Source of the DNA: Aeoliella mucimassa
GTDB lineage: Bacteria; Planctomycetota; Planctomycetia; Pirellulales; Lacipirellulaceae
DNA length: 64,000 nt
Direction: 5' to 3'
NCBI RefSeq assembly: GCF_007748035.1
Contig: NZ_CP036278.1
Location: 930,001-994,000, forward strand
The notes under the pieces were generated by a model. That model searched no databases and was not told where the DNA came from. It saw nothing but the letters and a program-made list of their open reading frames with translations. Each line of letters begins with the position of its first letter. Positions within the stretch are counted from its first letter, which is position 1. Of this stretch, positions 44,848 through 54,725 are shown piece by piece. The position numbers and the translations under genes were made by a program.

Positions 44848-45728
44848 AGTACGCCTGGATTAGCGAGCACCGCGACTCCTTTCCGGTGGCCCTGATGTGC
44901 CAGCTCCTTCAGGTCAGTCGATCGGGCTACTACGACTCGGTCGACCGTCCGCGAAGTAAACGCTCCGAGCGGACGGCCAAGATTCACGAGTCCGTACGGC
45001 AGGTCTTCGAGGCAAGCGACACGATCTATGGTCCCCAGAAGATCGCTCACGAACTCCAGCAACACGAGGAGTTGGAGACGGCCTGTCGTAACACGGTGGC
45101 TTCTGCGATGAAAGAAATGGGCCTGAAAAGCCGAGTCCGTAAGCGGTTCACGCCGACGACGACCAAGGCGGATCCGTCCAAACAGCAAGCGCCGAACGTC
45201 TTGGATCGGGACTTCGATGCGGAGCGTCCGAACCAGAAATGGGTGACCGACATCACGTACTTGCCGACGCTGGCTGGTTGGGTGTACGTGGCGGTCGTCG
45301 TTGATCTGTTTAGCCGCAAGGTGGTAGGTTGGTCGATGAGTCATTCGCTGGCCACCCCGCTGGTGAGCGATGCGTTACGTCAAGCCATCGAGTCACGACA
45401 ACCACGTACTGGCGAACTGCTGCATCACAGTGATCGCGGTTGTCAGTACACGAGTGAGAGCTATCAACGGACCTTGCAGACACTTGGCATCGAGTGTTCG
45501 ATGAGCCGCCGGGGCAACTGCTACGACAACGCGGTTGCCGAGAGGTTCTTCTGGAGTCTGAAACATGAGTGGACGAAGCACTATGAGTACGCCGACCTTG
45601 AGTCAGCACGCCTGAGCGTATTCAAGTACATTGACATGTTCTACAATCGCCAGCGACTCCACCCGTCGCTGGGTTACACCCCCCCTGAAGCATTCGAAAC
45701 CGATTACGCCCCGACCGTAGCGGCGTAA
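44844..45728 (+). CDS. IS3-family transposase OrfB
   Basis: A 294-residue integrase-core protein. It has an N-terminal HTH_21-like region (KIHESVRQVFEASDTIYGPQ) and a DDE core with NQKWVTDITYLPTLAGWVY, LLHHSDRGCQYTSESY and NAVAERFFWSLKHEW. All three acidic catalytic residues are present. Expected to be made mainly as a fusion with OrfA. Confidence 0.94.
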   Translation: MKYAWISEHRDSFPVALMCQLLQVSRSGYYDSVDRPRSKRSERTAKIHESVRQVFEASDTIYGPQKIAHELQQHEELETACRNTVASAMKEMGLKSRVRKRFTPTTTKADPSKQQAPNVLDRDFDAERPNQKWVTDITYLPTLAGWVYVAVVVDLFSRKVVGWSMSHSLATPLVSDALRQAIESRQPRTGELLHHSDRGCQYTSESYQRTLQTLGIECSMSRRGNCYDNAVAERFFWSLKHEWTKHYEYADLESARLSVFKYIDMFYNRQRLHPSLGYTPPEAFETDYAPTVAA

Positions 45729-48170
45729 CAGAATATGGCTCCCGCCGCTGTCCGAAAGTCTTGGGCTATCGCAGTCTGGTAATTGTAGGTAGAGTAGAAC
45801 TGTTCTGCGGTGAAGTTTGTGGAGCCGCCAAAGCTGGCATTGGTAATGACTGCGTCGGCTAAGTTTGCCCCGTCAAGGTTTGAGCGAAAATACGCATCCG
45901 TGAGGTCGGCACCCGTTAGATTGGTGTTGCTGAGGTCGCATATAAACATTTGCGCATTTGAGAGGTTCTGCTCCGACAGATTCGATCCTGATAGGTCAAA
46001 GCGAGAGAATCTCACGTCTGAAAGATCTTGAGATTGGTAACTAGCCGTGGAGTGCAGTTGTGCCGCCGTGAGACCGATGGAATTATAAAAGTTCGAGCCA
46101 CGGATCTCGGCATTCGTCAGGTCGGCATTCGTTAACGTTGCGTCTTCAAAGTCAGCGTTGGACAGGTTTTGCCCTGCAAAGTTCCATCCAGTAAGATCGT
46201 TCTTAACGAGCTTGATGCCAGTAAGATTCCCCGATCGATAGCTTGCGGTGGAGTAGAGTTGTCCGGCAGTGAATCCTCGCCAAGTAGCCCAATTAAAGCT
46301 GGCTCCCTCGATAATTGCATCTTCAAGAATTGTGTCAGTAAAGTTAGCATAACTTAAATCGGCATTGGTAAGATTGGTACCCGTTAAATTCGTGCCTGTA
46401 AGTATCGCTTCGCTAAGGTTTGCGCGGGGTAGGTCTTGTCCTGCAAAGTTCCATGCTGAGAGGTCATTGTCACGCAGGTTTATATCTGGAATGTCTCCGG
46501 CTTGATAGCTGTAAGTAGAGTAGAGCTGGTCTGCCGTAAAGCCTGATGAAGTTGTTGAAGAGAAGTTGGTTCCACGAACTACCGCGTTTGCGAAATTGGT
46601 GCCTGTCAGTGTGGCACTCTCAAAGGAAGCATTAGTCAGGTTCAGTCTAGCGAAATCCCAGTTGGTAAGATCCAAAAGTCCAAGACCTACTCCTGTGAGA
46701 TTTCCAGCTTGATAGCTTGCCGTCGAGTGAAGTTGCGTAGAGGTAAATCCTGTTGCAGCTGAAAGGTCCGCTCCAAGAATGTTGGCGCCACTGAGGTCGG
46801 CACCTGTCAGGTAGGCGTGGAGGGCCGCATTGACGAGAGTGGTGTTGCTGAGATTAGCATTCGTGAGTTTAGCGGCCGCAAAGTTTGTGTTTGTGAGATC
46901 TAGGTTCGAGAAGTCGGCTCCCGGCATATCGGCGAAGCCAAGGTTAATGTTGGAAAGGTCCCCTGCTTGGTAATTGACTGTTGAGTAAATGTTCTCGGCA
47001 GTAAGACCAGTCGAGTTGTAGAAGTCGACACCACGAATATCTGCTCCAGCAAAGTTAGAGCCGGTCAGTCGGGCTTGTCGGAAATTGGCATTGGTTAATA
47101 CTGCGTTCGTAAGATCAGCCCCTTCCATCTTGACGCCGTAGAAGTTTGCATTGGTGAGATTGGCCTCTACTAGTTTTGCGTTTGAAAAAGTGGCACTCGT
47201 AGTTTCTGAGTTAGTGAGGTTCGCTCCTGTCAGATCGGCCCCAATGAACTTGGCGTAATAGAAGTTTGCACCAGTTAAGTTGGCCTTTGCCAGGTTGGCG
47301 TCCGTAAGTCTGGCACCTGCAAAGTAGGCATTGGTCAGGTTTTGACCCTCGAGATTGATTTCAGTCAACCAAAGTTGATAGATGATGATGCTGGATAAAT
47401 CTCCAGCTTGGTGGCTTGCGGTGGAGTAGACCTGCTCATTCGTCAAATCGTTCGATAGAGTAAAATAGGCTCCTCGGATATTGGCGCCCGTTAAGTCAGC
47501 ACCAATAAGTGATGTGTTGTAGAATATCGCCTGCCTGAGGTTGGCATCACGAAGGTTGGCATTCGTAAGATCACTATTGTCAAAAAAAACATTAGTGAGG
47601 TTGGACTCATGGAAGTCAGCATCCACCAGAGTGGACTTCGAGAAGTGGGAACCCGTGAGGTCGTAGCCTGGCAAATACGCCTGCGTGAGGTCATTGTTGA
47701 GGGTGTTAAGACCCTTTGCAGGCACCAGCCCCGCCCCCCCCGGCGCTACCGTCGTCGACGCCTGCACGCCTTGCGAGGGATCGGATGGGTCGATGTATTC
47801 CCACTGGTAGATGTCCGCGTGGGTTGTCGCTTGGGCCAGCATTGCCAGTAGCAGGGCCCCTTGAAGCACTCTTCGTTGCGTGTGCATGTCTCTAATCGTT
47901 CGCGGTTGGCCGGTGGGGGAGAGAATCGGTATCGATTATATCTGCCAGTCCTGCACTTGTGTGCGGGATGACGCACGAATCGTGTTTTTAATTGAGGACT
48001 CTCGTAGCTTGTTTTCTAGTGGTTTACTGCCAGCACAGCGACGCCTTCTTGAGGTTTCCCGCGGTGGGCAATGGCAGCAGTTTGGTGGGGGGCAGTGAGC
48101 GAACTGGCGGATGCTTGCTAGAATGGGGGAAGTTCTCCCTTACCATGGCCAAACTTTTCAGCGGCTCCGT

Positions 48171-49082
48171 ATGACACGGCTTCAGGGCAACGTGTTCAAC
48201 ATTCAACGCTATTCCGTGAAGGATGGCCCGGGGATTCGTACGACGGTCTTTCTGAAAGGGTGTCCGCTGCGGTGCTGGTGGTGCCATAATCCCGAGAGTC
48301 AGTCGAAGGGGATCGAGCTGGCCATCAACCCGGCGGTCTGCGTGGAGTGCGGTGGCTGCTGGGGGGTGTGCCCTCACAACGAGCCGGTCGCCGAGTGCAC
48401 GGGGCCGTTGGCCGATTGGGCGCACTGCACCCAGTGTGGCGAGTGCGTCGAGGTCTGTCCCACCGGCGGGCGAACCATGATGGGCAGCCTGATGACGGTC
48501 GACGAAGTGATGGCCGCGGTGCTGAAAGATCGGCTGTTCTTCGAAGACTCCGGCGGCGGCATCACCCTCTCCGGCGGCGAGCCGATGGTGCAGCCGGAAT
48601 TTGTTCGCGGGGTGCTTGCCGCTTGTCGCCAGCAGGAACTACGCACGGCGATCGACACTTGCGGCTACTGCCAGCAGGACGACCTGTTGTCGGTGGCTCC
48701 GCTGGCCGATCTATTCTTGTACGACCTGAAAGCGATGGACGAGCAAACGCATCGCGAGCATACCGGTGTTTCCAATACCCGCATATTGGATAACCTTGTC
48801 GCCTTGGGCAAAGTGCACTCGAACATCTGGATTCGAGTGCCGATAGTTCCAGGGGTGAACGACCATGCGAGCGAACTGGAAGCCCTGGCGCGATTCGCCT
48901 CTACAGTGGATGGCATTCGCCGGGTAGACTTGCTTACGTACCATCAGCTTGGCAGTCACAAGCACGAGCGGATCGGCAAGCAAGGTTCCGAACGCCCCGA
49001 AGCGGTACCCACCGCCGAGGTCATGCAATCGGCCGCTGAGCTGTTTCGCTCGCATGGGCTAACCGAAGTGCACGTAAGCTAA
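48171..49082 (+). CDS. glycyl-radical enzyme activating enzyme (radical SAM)
   Basis: A 303-residue radical SAM protein. CPLRCWWCHNPE carries the CxxxCxxC cluster for the SAM-binding iron-sulfur centre. VCVECGGCWGVCPHNEP and HCTQCGECVEVCPTGGR give two further ferredoxin-type clusters, as in the dehydratase-type activases. SGGGITLSGGEPMVQPEFV is the SAM-binding GGE motif. It installs the glycyl radical on its partner, encoded 48 bp downstream. The start MTRLQGNVFNIQRYSVKDGP at 48171 was chosen because an upstream start adds unrelated residues. Confidence 0.92.
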   Translation: MTRLQGNVFNIQRYSVKDGPGIRTTVFLKGCPLRCWWCHNPESQSKGIELAINPAVCVECGGCWGVCPHNEPVAECTGPLADWAHCTQCGECVEVCPTGGRTMMGSLMTVDEVMAAVLKDRLFFEDSGGGITLSGGEPMVQPEFVRGVLAACRQQELRTAIDTCGYCQQDDLLSVAPLADLFLYDLKAMDEQTHREHTGVSNTRILDNLVALGKVHSNIWIRVPIVPGVNDHASELEALARFASTVDGIRRVDLLTYHQLGSHKHERIGKQGSERPEAVPTAEVMQSAAELFRSHGLTEVHVS

Positions 49083-49129
49083 TTGCTTGCGACACCGATC
49101 TCTGAACGCTTCTCAAAACACAACCTACT

Positions 49130-51490
49130 ATGAACCAGCGCACTGCTCGTTTGCGTCAACAAAGTCTCGACGCGGTTCCCTCGATCTCGGCCGAGCGGGC
49201 CCGGCTGATTACCGAGTTCTATCGCAACGAAGACGGCAAGCACTCGGTGCCGGTAATGCGGGCTAAGTCGTTCCTGCATCTCTGTCGGCAGAAGTCCATT
49301 TACCTGGGCGACGAGGAACTGATTGTCGGCGAACGGGGCCCCGCGCCGAAGCAGGTGCCGACCTATCCCGAGCTGACGTGTCATTCGGCCGAAGACCTGC
49401 GAACGCTCAACACCCGCCCGAAGACCAACTACTCGGTGACCGACGAGTGCCTGGCCACGTACGAAGAGCAGGTGATTCCTTATTGGCGCGACCGGACGAT
49501 GCGCGACAAGATCTTCGCAGCGTTGTCGCCCGACTGGCACGAAGCCTACGAGGCGGGCGTGTTCACCGAGTTCATGGAGCAGCGAGCACCAGGGCATACG
49601 GTGCTCGACGATAAAATCTATCGCAAGGGGATGCGCGACTTCCAACGCGACATCGCCCAATCGCTGGCCAAGTTGGAGTTCACCACCGACCCCGCAGCCT
49701 ACGAGAAACGCGAACAGTTGCGGGCGATGGACATCGCTTGCGAAGCGGTGATCGTGTTTGCCGAGCGACACGCTGAGCTAGCCGAGCAACTGGCAACCAC
49801 CGAACGCGACGCGTCGCGTCGCGCGGAACTGCAGAAGATCACGGAGGTCTGTCGGCAGGTGCCGGCTGGCCCGCCGCGTGATTTTCACGAAGCGTTGCAG
49901 GCGTATTGGTTCTGCCATCTAGCGGTGATCACCGAGCTGAACGGCTGGGACGCTTTCAGTCCCGGGCATCTCGACCAGCATCTGTGGCCGTTCTACCAGC
50001 AAGGCATCGCCGACGGTTCGCTCACTAAGGAGCACGCCCGCGAGTTGCTCGAAACGTTCTTTGTGAAGTTCAACAACCATACCGCTCCGCCGAAGGTGGG
50101 AGTGACCGCGGCCGAAAGCGGCACTTACACCGACTTTGCCAATATCAACCTGGGAGGGCTGCTGCCGGATGGTTCGGATGGTTCCAACGAACTTACCCAC
50201 CTGCTGCTCGACGTGATCGACGACATGCACTTGCTGCAGCCGAGTAACAACGTGCAGCTGTCGCGTAAGACTCCCGACGCGGTGCTGAAACACACGCTGC
50301 GGGTGCTTCGCCATGGGTATGGTTTTCCCTCGATCTTCAATGCCGACGCGGTGGTGGAAGAGCAGGTGCGGCAAGGCAAGTCGCTCGAGGACGCCCGCGC
50401 GGGGGGATGCAGCGGCTGCGTCGAAACCGGCGCGTTCGGCAAAGAGGCGTACATTCTCACTGGTTACTTCAACATGGTGAAGGTGCTGGAGCTCACCCTG
50501 CACAATGGTTTTGATCCGCGCACCGGCAAACAGCTCGGCCCCGAGACTGGCACTGTGGAGCAGCTTGGCGACTTCGAATCGCTGTTCGCTGCGTTCTGCG
50601 CGCAGCTCGATCACTTCATCGAGATCAAGATCCGCGGTAACCAGATCATCGAGCAAATGTACGCCCGGTGGATGCCCGCCCCCTTCCTGTCGGTGATTAC
50701 CGACGACTGCATCGCGACTGGCAAAGACTACAACTCTGGGGGTGCTCGCTACAATCACACGTTCATTCAGTTTGTCGGCATCGGCAGCCTGACCGACAGC
50801 CTGGCAGCGATCAAGCAGCTTGTGTTCGACAAAGCGAAGCTTTCGCTCAGCGATCTGCTTGGTGTGCTGGCGGGCGACTTTGCCGACAACGAACCGCTGC
50901 GGCAGACCATGCTCCACCGTCTGCCGAAATATGGCAACGACGACGACTATGCCGACGACCTGATGCGGCGCGCCTTTCAGGCGGTGTTCGATCGCGTGGA
51001 TGGCCGCCCGAACTCGAAGGGAGGCCGCTACCAGATCGAGATGTTACCGACCACTTGTCATGTGTACTTTGGCTCAGTCGTCGGCGCGACGCCCGACGGA
51101 CGCCTGGCAGGTATGCCATTGTCGGAGGGGATCTCGCCGGTGCAGGGGGCCGATCGCAATGGGCCGACCGCGGTGATTCGCTCGGCCGCGAAGATGGACC
51201 ACATCAAGACCGGCGGCACCCTCCTCAACATGAAGTTCACCCCGAGTTTGCTGCAGGACGAAACCGGCATCGACGCCCTGGCGAGCCTGGTTCGCGGGTA
51301 CTTCAAAATGGATGGCCATCACGTGCAGCTGAACGTGGTGCAAGCCGAAACATTGCGTCGCGCACAGGCCGCTCCATCATCGCACCGCGACCTCATTGTC
51401 CGCGTGGCTGGCTATAGCGATTACTTCTGCGATCTCTCCGAAGAGCTGCAGGAAGAAATCATCCAACGCACCGAGCACATGGGCTTCTAG
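49130..51490 (+). CDS. hypD: glycyl-radical enzyme, probable trans-4-hydroxy-L-proline dehydratase
   Basis: A 786-residue glycyl-radical enzyme. The active-site cysteine is in GGCSGCVETGAFGKEAYILT (Cys430, with the dehydratase-type Glu432), and the radical-bearing glycine is in LIVRVAGYSDYFCDLS (Gly761). Many segments match the hydroxyproline dehydratase (HypD) of gut clostridia as I recall it: FTEFMEQRAPGHTV, YTDFANINLGG, PKYGNDDDYADDLM, MLPTTCHVYFG and AKMDHIKTGGTLLN. Such enzymes dehydrate trans-4-hydroxyproline to pyrroline-5-carboxylate, which ProC turns into proline. No proC is nearby. The enzyme would be oxygen-sensitive, implying anoxic growth phases. Confidence 0.85.
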   Translation: MNQRTARLRQQSLDAVPSISAERARLITEFYRNEDGKHSVPVMRAKSFLHLCRQKSIYLGDEELIVGERGPAPKQVPTYPELTCHSAEDLRTLNTRPKTNYSVTDECLATYEEQVIPYWRDRTMRDKIFAALSPDWHEAYEAGVFTEFMEQRAPGHTVLDDKIYRKGMRDFQRDIAQSLAKLEFTTDPAAYEKREQLRAMDIACEAVIVFAERHAELAEQLATTERDASRRAELQKITEVCRQVPAGPPRDFHEALQAYWFCHLAVITELNGWDAFSPGHLDQHLWPFYQQGIADGSLTKEHARELLETFFVKFNNHTAPPKVGVTAAESGTYTDFANINLGGLLPDGSDGSNELTHLLLDVIDDMHLLQPSNNVQLSRKTPDAVLKHTLRVLRHGYGFPSIFNADAVVEEQVRQGKSLEDARAGGCSGCVETGAFGKEAYILTGYFNMVKVLELTLHNGFDPRTGKQLGPETGTVEQLGDFESLFAAFCAQLDHFIEIKIRGNQIIEQMYARWMPAPFLSVITDDCIATGKDYNSGGARYNHTFIQFVGIGSLTDSLAAIKQLVFDKAKLSLSDLLGVLAGDFADNEPLRQTMLHRLPKYGNDDDYADDLMRRAFQAVFDRVDGRPNSKGGRYQIEMLPTTCHVYFGSVVGATPDGRLAGMPLSEGISPVQGADRNGPTAVIRSAAKMDHIKTGGTLLNMKFTPSLLQDETGIDALASLVRGYFKMDGHHVQLNVVQAETLRRAQAAPSSHRDLIVRVAGYSDYFCDLSEELQEEIIQRTEHMGF

Positions 51491-51545
51491 AGCGTTTGGA
51501 ACGTTGTCTCGCTATAGGATGGCGAGCAGGAAAGTGCAACTTGCC

Positions 51546-53423
51546 TTAGCGATCGACCTGGCTGCTCTGCTTGCCGACTCCGGTTTCGAGTAGCTGCTTC
51601 AGCTCGTCGAGGTGGGTCGTGTAAACGTCGCGAGGCAGGCAGTCGTGCGCTTTGCAGATCGATGCGGCCATGCCAACCACTTCGCCCATCATGCCGCAGG
51701 TGCGCATCACGCGGACGCCGCCGAGGGCTTCGTGGTTGACGCTGATGTCGCGACCAGCCATGAATAGGTTATTGACGTTCCGGCTGTACAAGCAGCGATA
51801 GGGTGCCCAGTAGGGGCCTTCGTACTTGCCGAAGTTCGCCCGCGAGATGAAGGGATCGTCGTCGCCATCGAACTTAGGATCGGCCAGGTGCAAGTCGAGC
51901 GACCAGGTGCAGGGGAACGCAGCGTCCTCGAAAGGCGTGGAGTTGCGGAAGTCGTCGCCGGTGAGCACCAGGTCCCCGAGTAGTCGTCGCGACTCGCGTT
52001 TGCCAGCGATGAACGCGGCCCACTTCAAGCGGTGGTTAGGGTACTGGCCATCGACGTTCTTCAAGGTGTCCCACGCCCCGTACATGGCTCGCAAGTTTTG
52101 ATCGCGCACTTGTTCCATGTCGGTGATGGGATGCTTGTCGAAGCCGCTCTCCCAGAACCAGCCGCCGAGTTGGCCGAGGTTGGGTTTCGACGTGTCGCTA
52201 CCGCGCCCGGGGAACTTGCGCTCGGTAAGGTCGACCGCCCAAGGACAGCGAGGGAAGGGGGCGGGCTCGTCGCTGGCTTTGAAGTTCAGCGACAGTGGAT
52301 CGTCATCTTCGCACAAGCATTTGAGCTGAAATTCGTTTTGCTCCACGGCCCCCACGTTCCACAGATTGCTTGACCCCAAGTGGCCCGCTTCGGTCATGTC
52401 GTAGTCGGCACCGACCAGGCTGCCGAGCACTCCGTCGCCAGTGGCATCGACAAACATTCGCCCGCGGACGAGCTTGCGTTGCCCTGAGTGAACGTCCTGA
52501 GCGACGACCGATACCACTTGGCCCTCTTCCGTAGTGGCTGCGTTCACGCGATGCAGCAGCATCAACGTGAGATTGGTCTCGGCGCGGGCCAGGTCGAGCT
52601 TCCGCTGGTCGTCGTACACCTCGGCGTTCTTGGCGTTGCCATCGCCTGTTCCTTTGTCGCGAACCAGTTCCGACACCAGATCACCAACGTGCGGATAGGG
52701 CTGGAGGTTGGTTTTGCCTTCGGGCCACACGCGTACCTCGCTACTACCGTTGCCGCCGAGCACCGGGCGGTCTTGGATTAGTGCTACGTCGAGTCCCAGT
52801 CGCGCGCCCGCGATGGCAGCACTCGTGCCCGCGATGCCTCCCCCGACGACCACCAAGTCATAAGTGCCAGCTTCGATGGGCTGGTTGTCCCAACCGAGGA
52901 GTTCGGCGCGAAGTTGCGCGAGCGAGGTTCCACCATCGGGCGGAATGAACTCAAGGTCGTCGCTCAGCAGGATCGCGTCGCAGCGTCCTTCGAATCCGGT
53001 AAGGTCGTGCAGGGTGAGCTTCGCTTGCTTATCGAGTTCAACGACACCACCATCTTGCCAATGCCAGTTGGCTCCCTCGGTGCCGAACGTCGTTGCGAGC
53101 GGCTTGTCGTTCATCAGCAGTTGGAACCGACCGGGAGCCCCCTCGGCTCCCCACACGGCCACCCAGTCGCGGGTACGCACCCACACTCGATAGGTACCTG
53201 GCTTCGGCAATTCGATGGTATCGTGCGCGTCGAGCACTGGCTCGCCGAGTCCGTGGGCAAGCAGGTAGGGTGAGCCCATAAGATCCATGAACTGCTGATC
53301 GATGACCCAACCGCCGGTTTCGGTAAACGACTCAGGCTCTACCAACACCAGCGTGGGGTCAGCAGCAAGGCTCGAACCACTACTGCACAGAAGAATCGCG
53401 ACCGCCAAGTACCAACGACTCAT
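51546..53423 (-). CDS. exported FAD-dependent oxidoreductase
   Basis: A 625-residue protein. A signal peptide (WYLAVAILLCSSGSSLAA) is followed by a beta-rich N-terminal domain (about 25-190; GTYRVWVRTRDWVAVWGAEG), possibly carbohydrate-binding, and then a FAD-dependent oxidoreductase domain of the PF12831 type with YDLVVVGGGIAGTSAAIAGA and VLGGNGSSEVRVWPEG. FVDATGDGVLGSLVGADYD and the C-terminal MAGRDISVNHEALGGVRVMR are characteristic. The substrate is unknown. The start at 53423 fits the signal peptide. Confidence 0.85.
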   Translation of the reverse strand: MSRWYLAVAILLCSSGSSLAADPTLVLVEPESFTETGGWVIDQQFMDLMGSPYLLAHGLGEPVLDAHDTIELPKPGTYRVWVRTRDWVAVWGAEGAPGRFQLLMNDKPLATTFGTEGANWHWQDGGVVELDKQAKLTLHDLTGFEGRCDAILLSDDLEFIPPDGGTSLAQLRAELLGWDNQPIEAGTYDLVVVGGGIAGTSAAIAGARLGLDVALIQDRPVLGGNGSSEVRVWPEGKTNLQPYPHVGDLVSELVRDKGTGDGNAKNAEVYDDQRKLDLARAETNLTLMLLHRVNAATTEEGQVVSVVAQDVHSGQRKLVRGRMFVDATGDGVLGSLVGADYDMTEAGHLGSSNLWNVGAVEQNEFQLKCLCEDDDPLSLNFKASDEPAPFPRCPWAVDLTERKFPGRGSDTSKPNLGQLGGWFWESGFDKHPITDMEQVRDQNLRAMYGAWDTLKNVDGQYPNHRLKWAAFIAGKRESRRLLGDLVLTGDDFRNSTPFEDAAFPCTWSLDLHLADPKFDGDDDPFISRANFGKYEGPYWAPYRCLYSRNVNNLFMAGRDISVNHEALGGVRVMRTCGMMGEVVGMAASICKAHDCLPRDVYTTHLDELKQLLETGVGKQSSQVDR

Positions 53424-53499
53424 AGCAAGTGTCCTTACAAGAGGAATGAGAAGAGTGCGTCTCGGCCGCTTAGTGTAACACAGGTCGACCACCGCGCAC

Positions 53500-53539
53500 A
53501 AAAAAGCCCTCAACCCCCGAGTTTTCGAGGGGGAGGGCT
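53500..53539 (-). terminator. intrinsic terminator after the HAD phosphatase gene
   Basis: On the minus strand AGCCCTCCCCCTCG-AAAA-CTCGGGGGTTGAGGGCT forms a long stem with a 4-nt loop and small bulge, followed by six T. It lies about 80 bases after the stop of the HAD gene and before the FAD oxidoreductase gene on the same strand. Confidence 0.8.
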
Positions 53540-53619
53540 TGTTGGCTTGACTGCTGGTGCGAGCGAATCGTTGCACTCGTCAGTAGTGGTGTTTGCTCGT
53601 CGAACGTATCGACTGCGAC

Positions 53620-54483
53620 CTACGAAGCGTGGGCTTTCGACCAGGCATCGATATCCAGCGGAGTGTCGTCCTCACGATTGTTGGTGGGGAGCACCTGGTG
53701 GATCAGCATGTCGGTGTCGCACAGGTCGGCAACCGAATCGACCACCAGATCGGGTTGGTAGGCATAGTTCTTCAGGTCTTCGCGCTTGGTGCCGCCGGAG
53801 AGGACCAACACGGTGCGATAACCCATTTGTACGCCGCCGAGGATGTCGGTCTCCATGGTGTCGCCGACCATGATCGTCTCGCTGGTGGCCATGCCGAGTT
53901 CCTTGCGTGCTTGACGCATCATCACAGGGCTGGGCTTGCCAACGCTGAAGGCTTGAATGCCAGTGGCTTCTTCGATCAGCTTAACGATCGCACCACAGCC
54001 AGGGCGGGTGCCCGACTTGGTGGGGCAGTTCGGATCGAGATTCGTGGCCACGAGCTTGGCACCATCGAGCACCATTTGCACCGCGGTTTCAAGCATCTCG
54101 AACGACAGCGTACGGCCTTCGCCGACCACCACGTAGTCGGGCGAACGATCGACGACCGCATAGCCGTTCTTGTGCAAAGCGGTCTGCAGGCCACCTTCGC
54201 CGATCACGTAGGCGGTGCCACCAGGGTGCTGGCGGGCCAGGTACCGGGCGGTTGCCATTGCACAAGTGAAGATGTGCTTTTCAGTCACGGGAATGCCCAT
54301 GCGTTCGAGCTTGGTAGCAACGTCGCGACGGGTCCGTTGACTGTTATTGGTAAGGAACATGAAAGGAATGTCGCAGCTGCGAAGCGTTTCGATAAATTGC
54401 TTCGCGCCGGGAATCAGCTCGCTGGAGCGATAAATCACTCCATCCATGTCCAACAAAAAACCGCGTTTCATCAATGAACTCAC
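53620..54483 (-). CDS. HAD-IIA family phosphatase (NagD-like)
   Basis: A 287-residue haloacid dehalogenase-superfamily phosphatase of subclass IIA. Motif I is FLLDMDGVIYRSS, motif II MFLTNNSQRTRRD, motif III FSVGKPSPVMMRQA and motif IV IMVGDTMETDILGG, with the C2-type cap between motifs II and III. Substrates in this group include nucleoside monophosphates and phosphoglycolate-like compounds; the one here is unknown. Translation may begin at the first Met or at the one four codons later (MKRGFLLDMDGV). Confidence 0.9.
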   Translation of the reverse strand: MSSLMKRGFLLDMDGVIYRSSELIPGAKQFIETLRSCDIPFMFLTNNSQRTRRDVATKLERMGIPVTEKHIFTCAMATARYLARQHPGGTAYVIGEGGLQTALHKNGYAVVDRSPDYVVVGEGRTLSFEMLETAVQMVLDGAKLVATNLDPNCPTKSGTRPGCGAIVKLIEEATGIQAFSVGKPSPVMMRQARKELGMATSETIMVGDTMETDILGGVQMGYRTVLVLSGGTKREDLKNYAYQPDLVVDSVADLCDTDMLIHQVLPTNNREDDTPLDIDAWSKAHAS

Positions 54484-54725
54484 AGGGGGATGGGGCGGGA
54501 CCCCTTCGGTCAGCCGAGGCTGTAGGGGCGATAACGGAAGGAACTCACATCATTGCAACCCGCGTGCCAACCTTGTCGAAGCGACCGAATCTTCACCGCT
54601 TCTTTGCCTTAGTACTCGACATTCGCAGAACTACGGTCAAATAGGGACGGCAACCCGCTAGCAACGACGGTTCGTCTGTGCGACGTGTGCCTATTAAGTG
54701 GGCAGTGTGGTGGTCACTTTAACGT

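Larger units (their letters stand above)
44474..45773 (+). mobile_element. IS3-family element, 1300 bp, inside a pentapeptide gene
   Basis: The element starts TGCGATAACCCAAG and ends CTTGGGCTATCGCA. The terminal inverted repeats are about 37 bp long with two mismatches. The 3-bp target duplication GTC is at 44471-44473 and 45774-45776. It has overlapping orfA and orfB with an A7G slippery run, the standard IS3 organisation. It is inserted on the strand opposite to the host gene. Confidence 0.94.
43417..47887 (-). pseudogene. large pentapeptide-repeat dockerin/VPEP protein, interrupted by an IS3-family element
   Basis: The start at 47887 gives a signal peptide (LLLAMLAQATTHADIYQWEY) and DPSDPSQGVQASTT, then many pentapeptide repeats organised in blocks of about 70-80 residues, each with a LYSTASYQAGNLTG-like segment (eight in all). 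An IS3 element interrupts the seventh block. Taking out 44474-45773 and one GTC leaves 3168 bases, exactly 1056 codons, and reads FYSTYNYQ-TGNLTDLGLHEL. The C-terminus holds VFEDDAWGSTLNF, a dockerin-like GDFNADGLVNLADYTVWRD and VPEPSAWLLALLAIGLPLVR. It is a paralogue of the downstream broken gene and was probably exported. Confidence 0.87.

Noticed and set aside
40000-48000. The regularly spaced repeats as a possible CRISPR array
   Set aside because: The repeats are imperfect, lie in a coding frame and encode pentapeptide units; no identical repeats with unique spacers occur here or elsewhere in the window.
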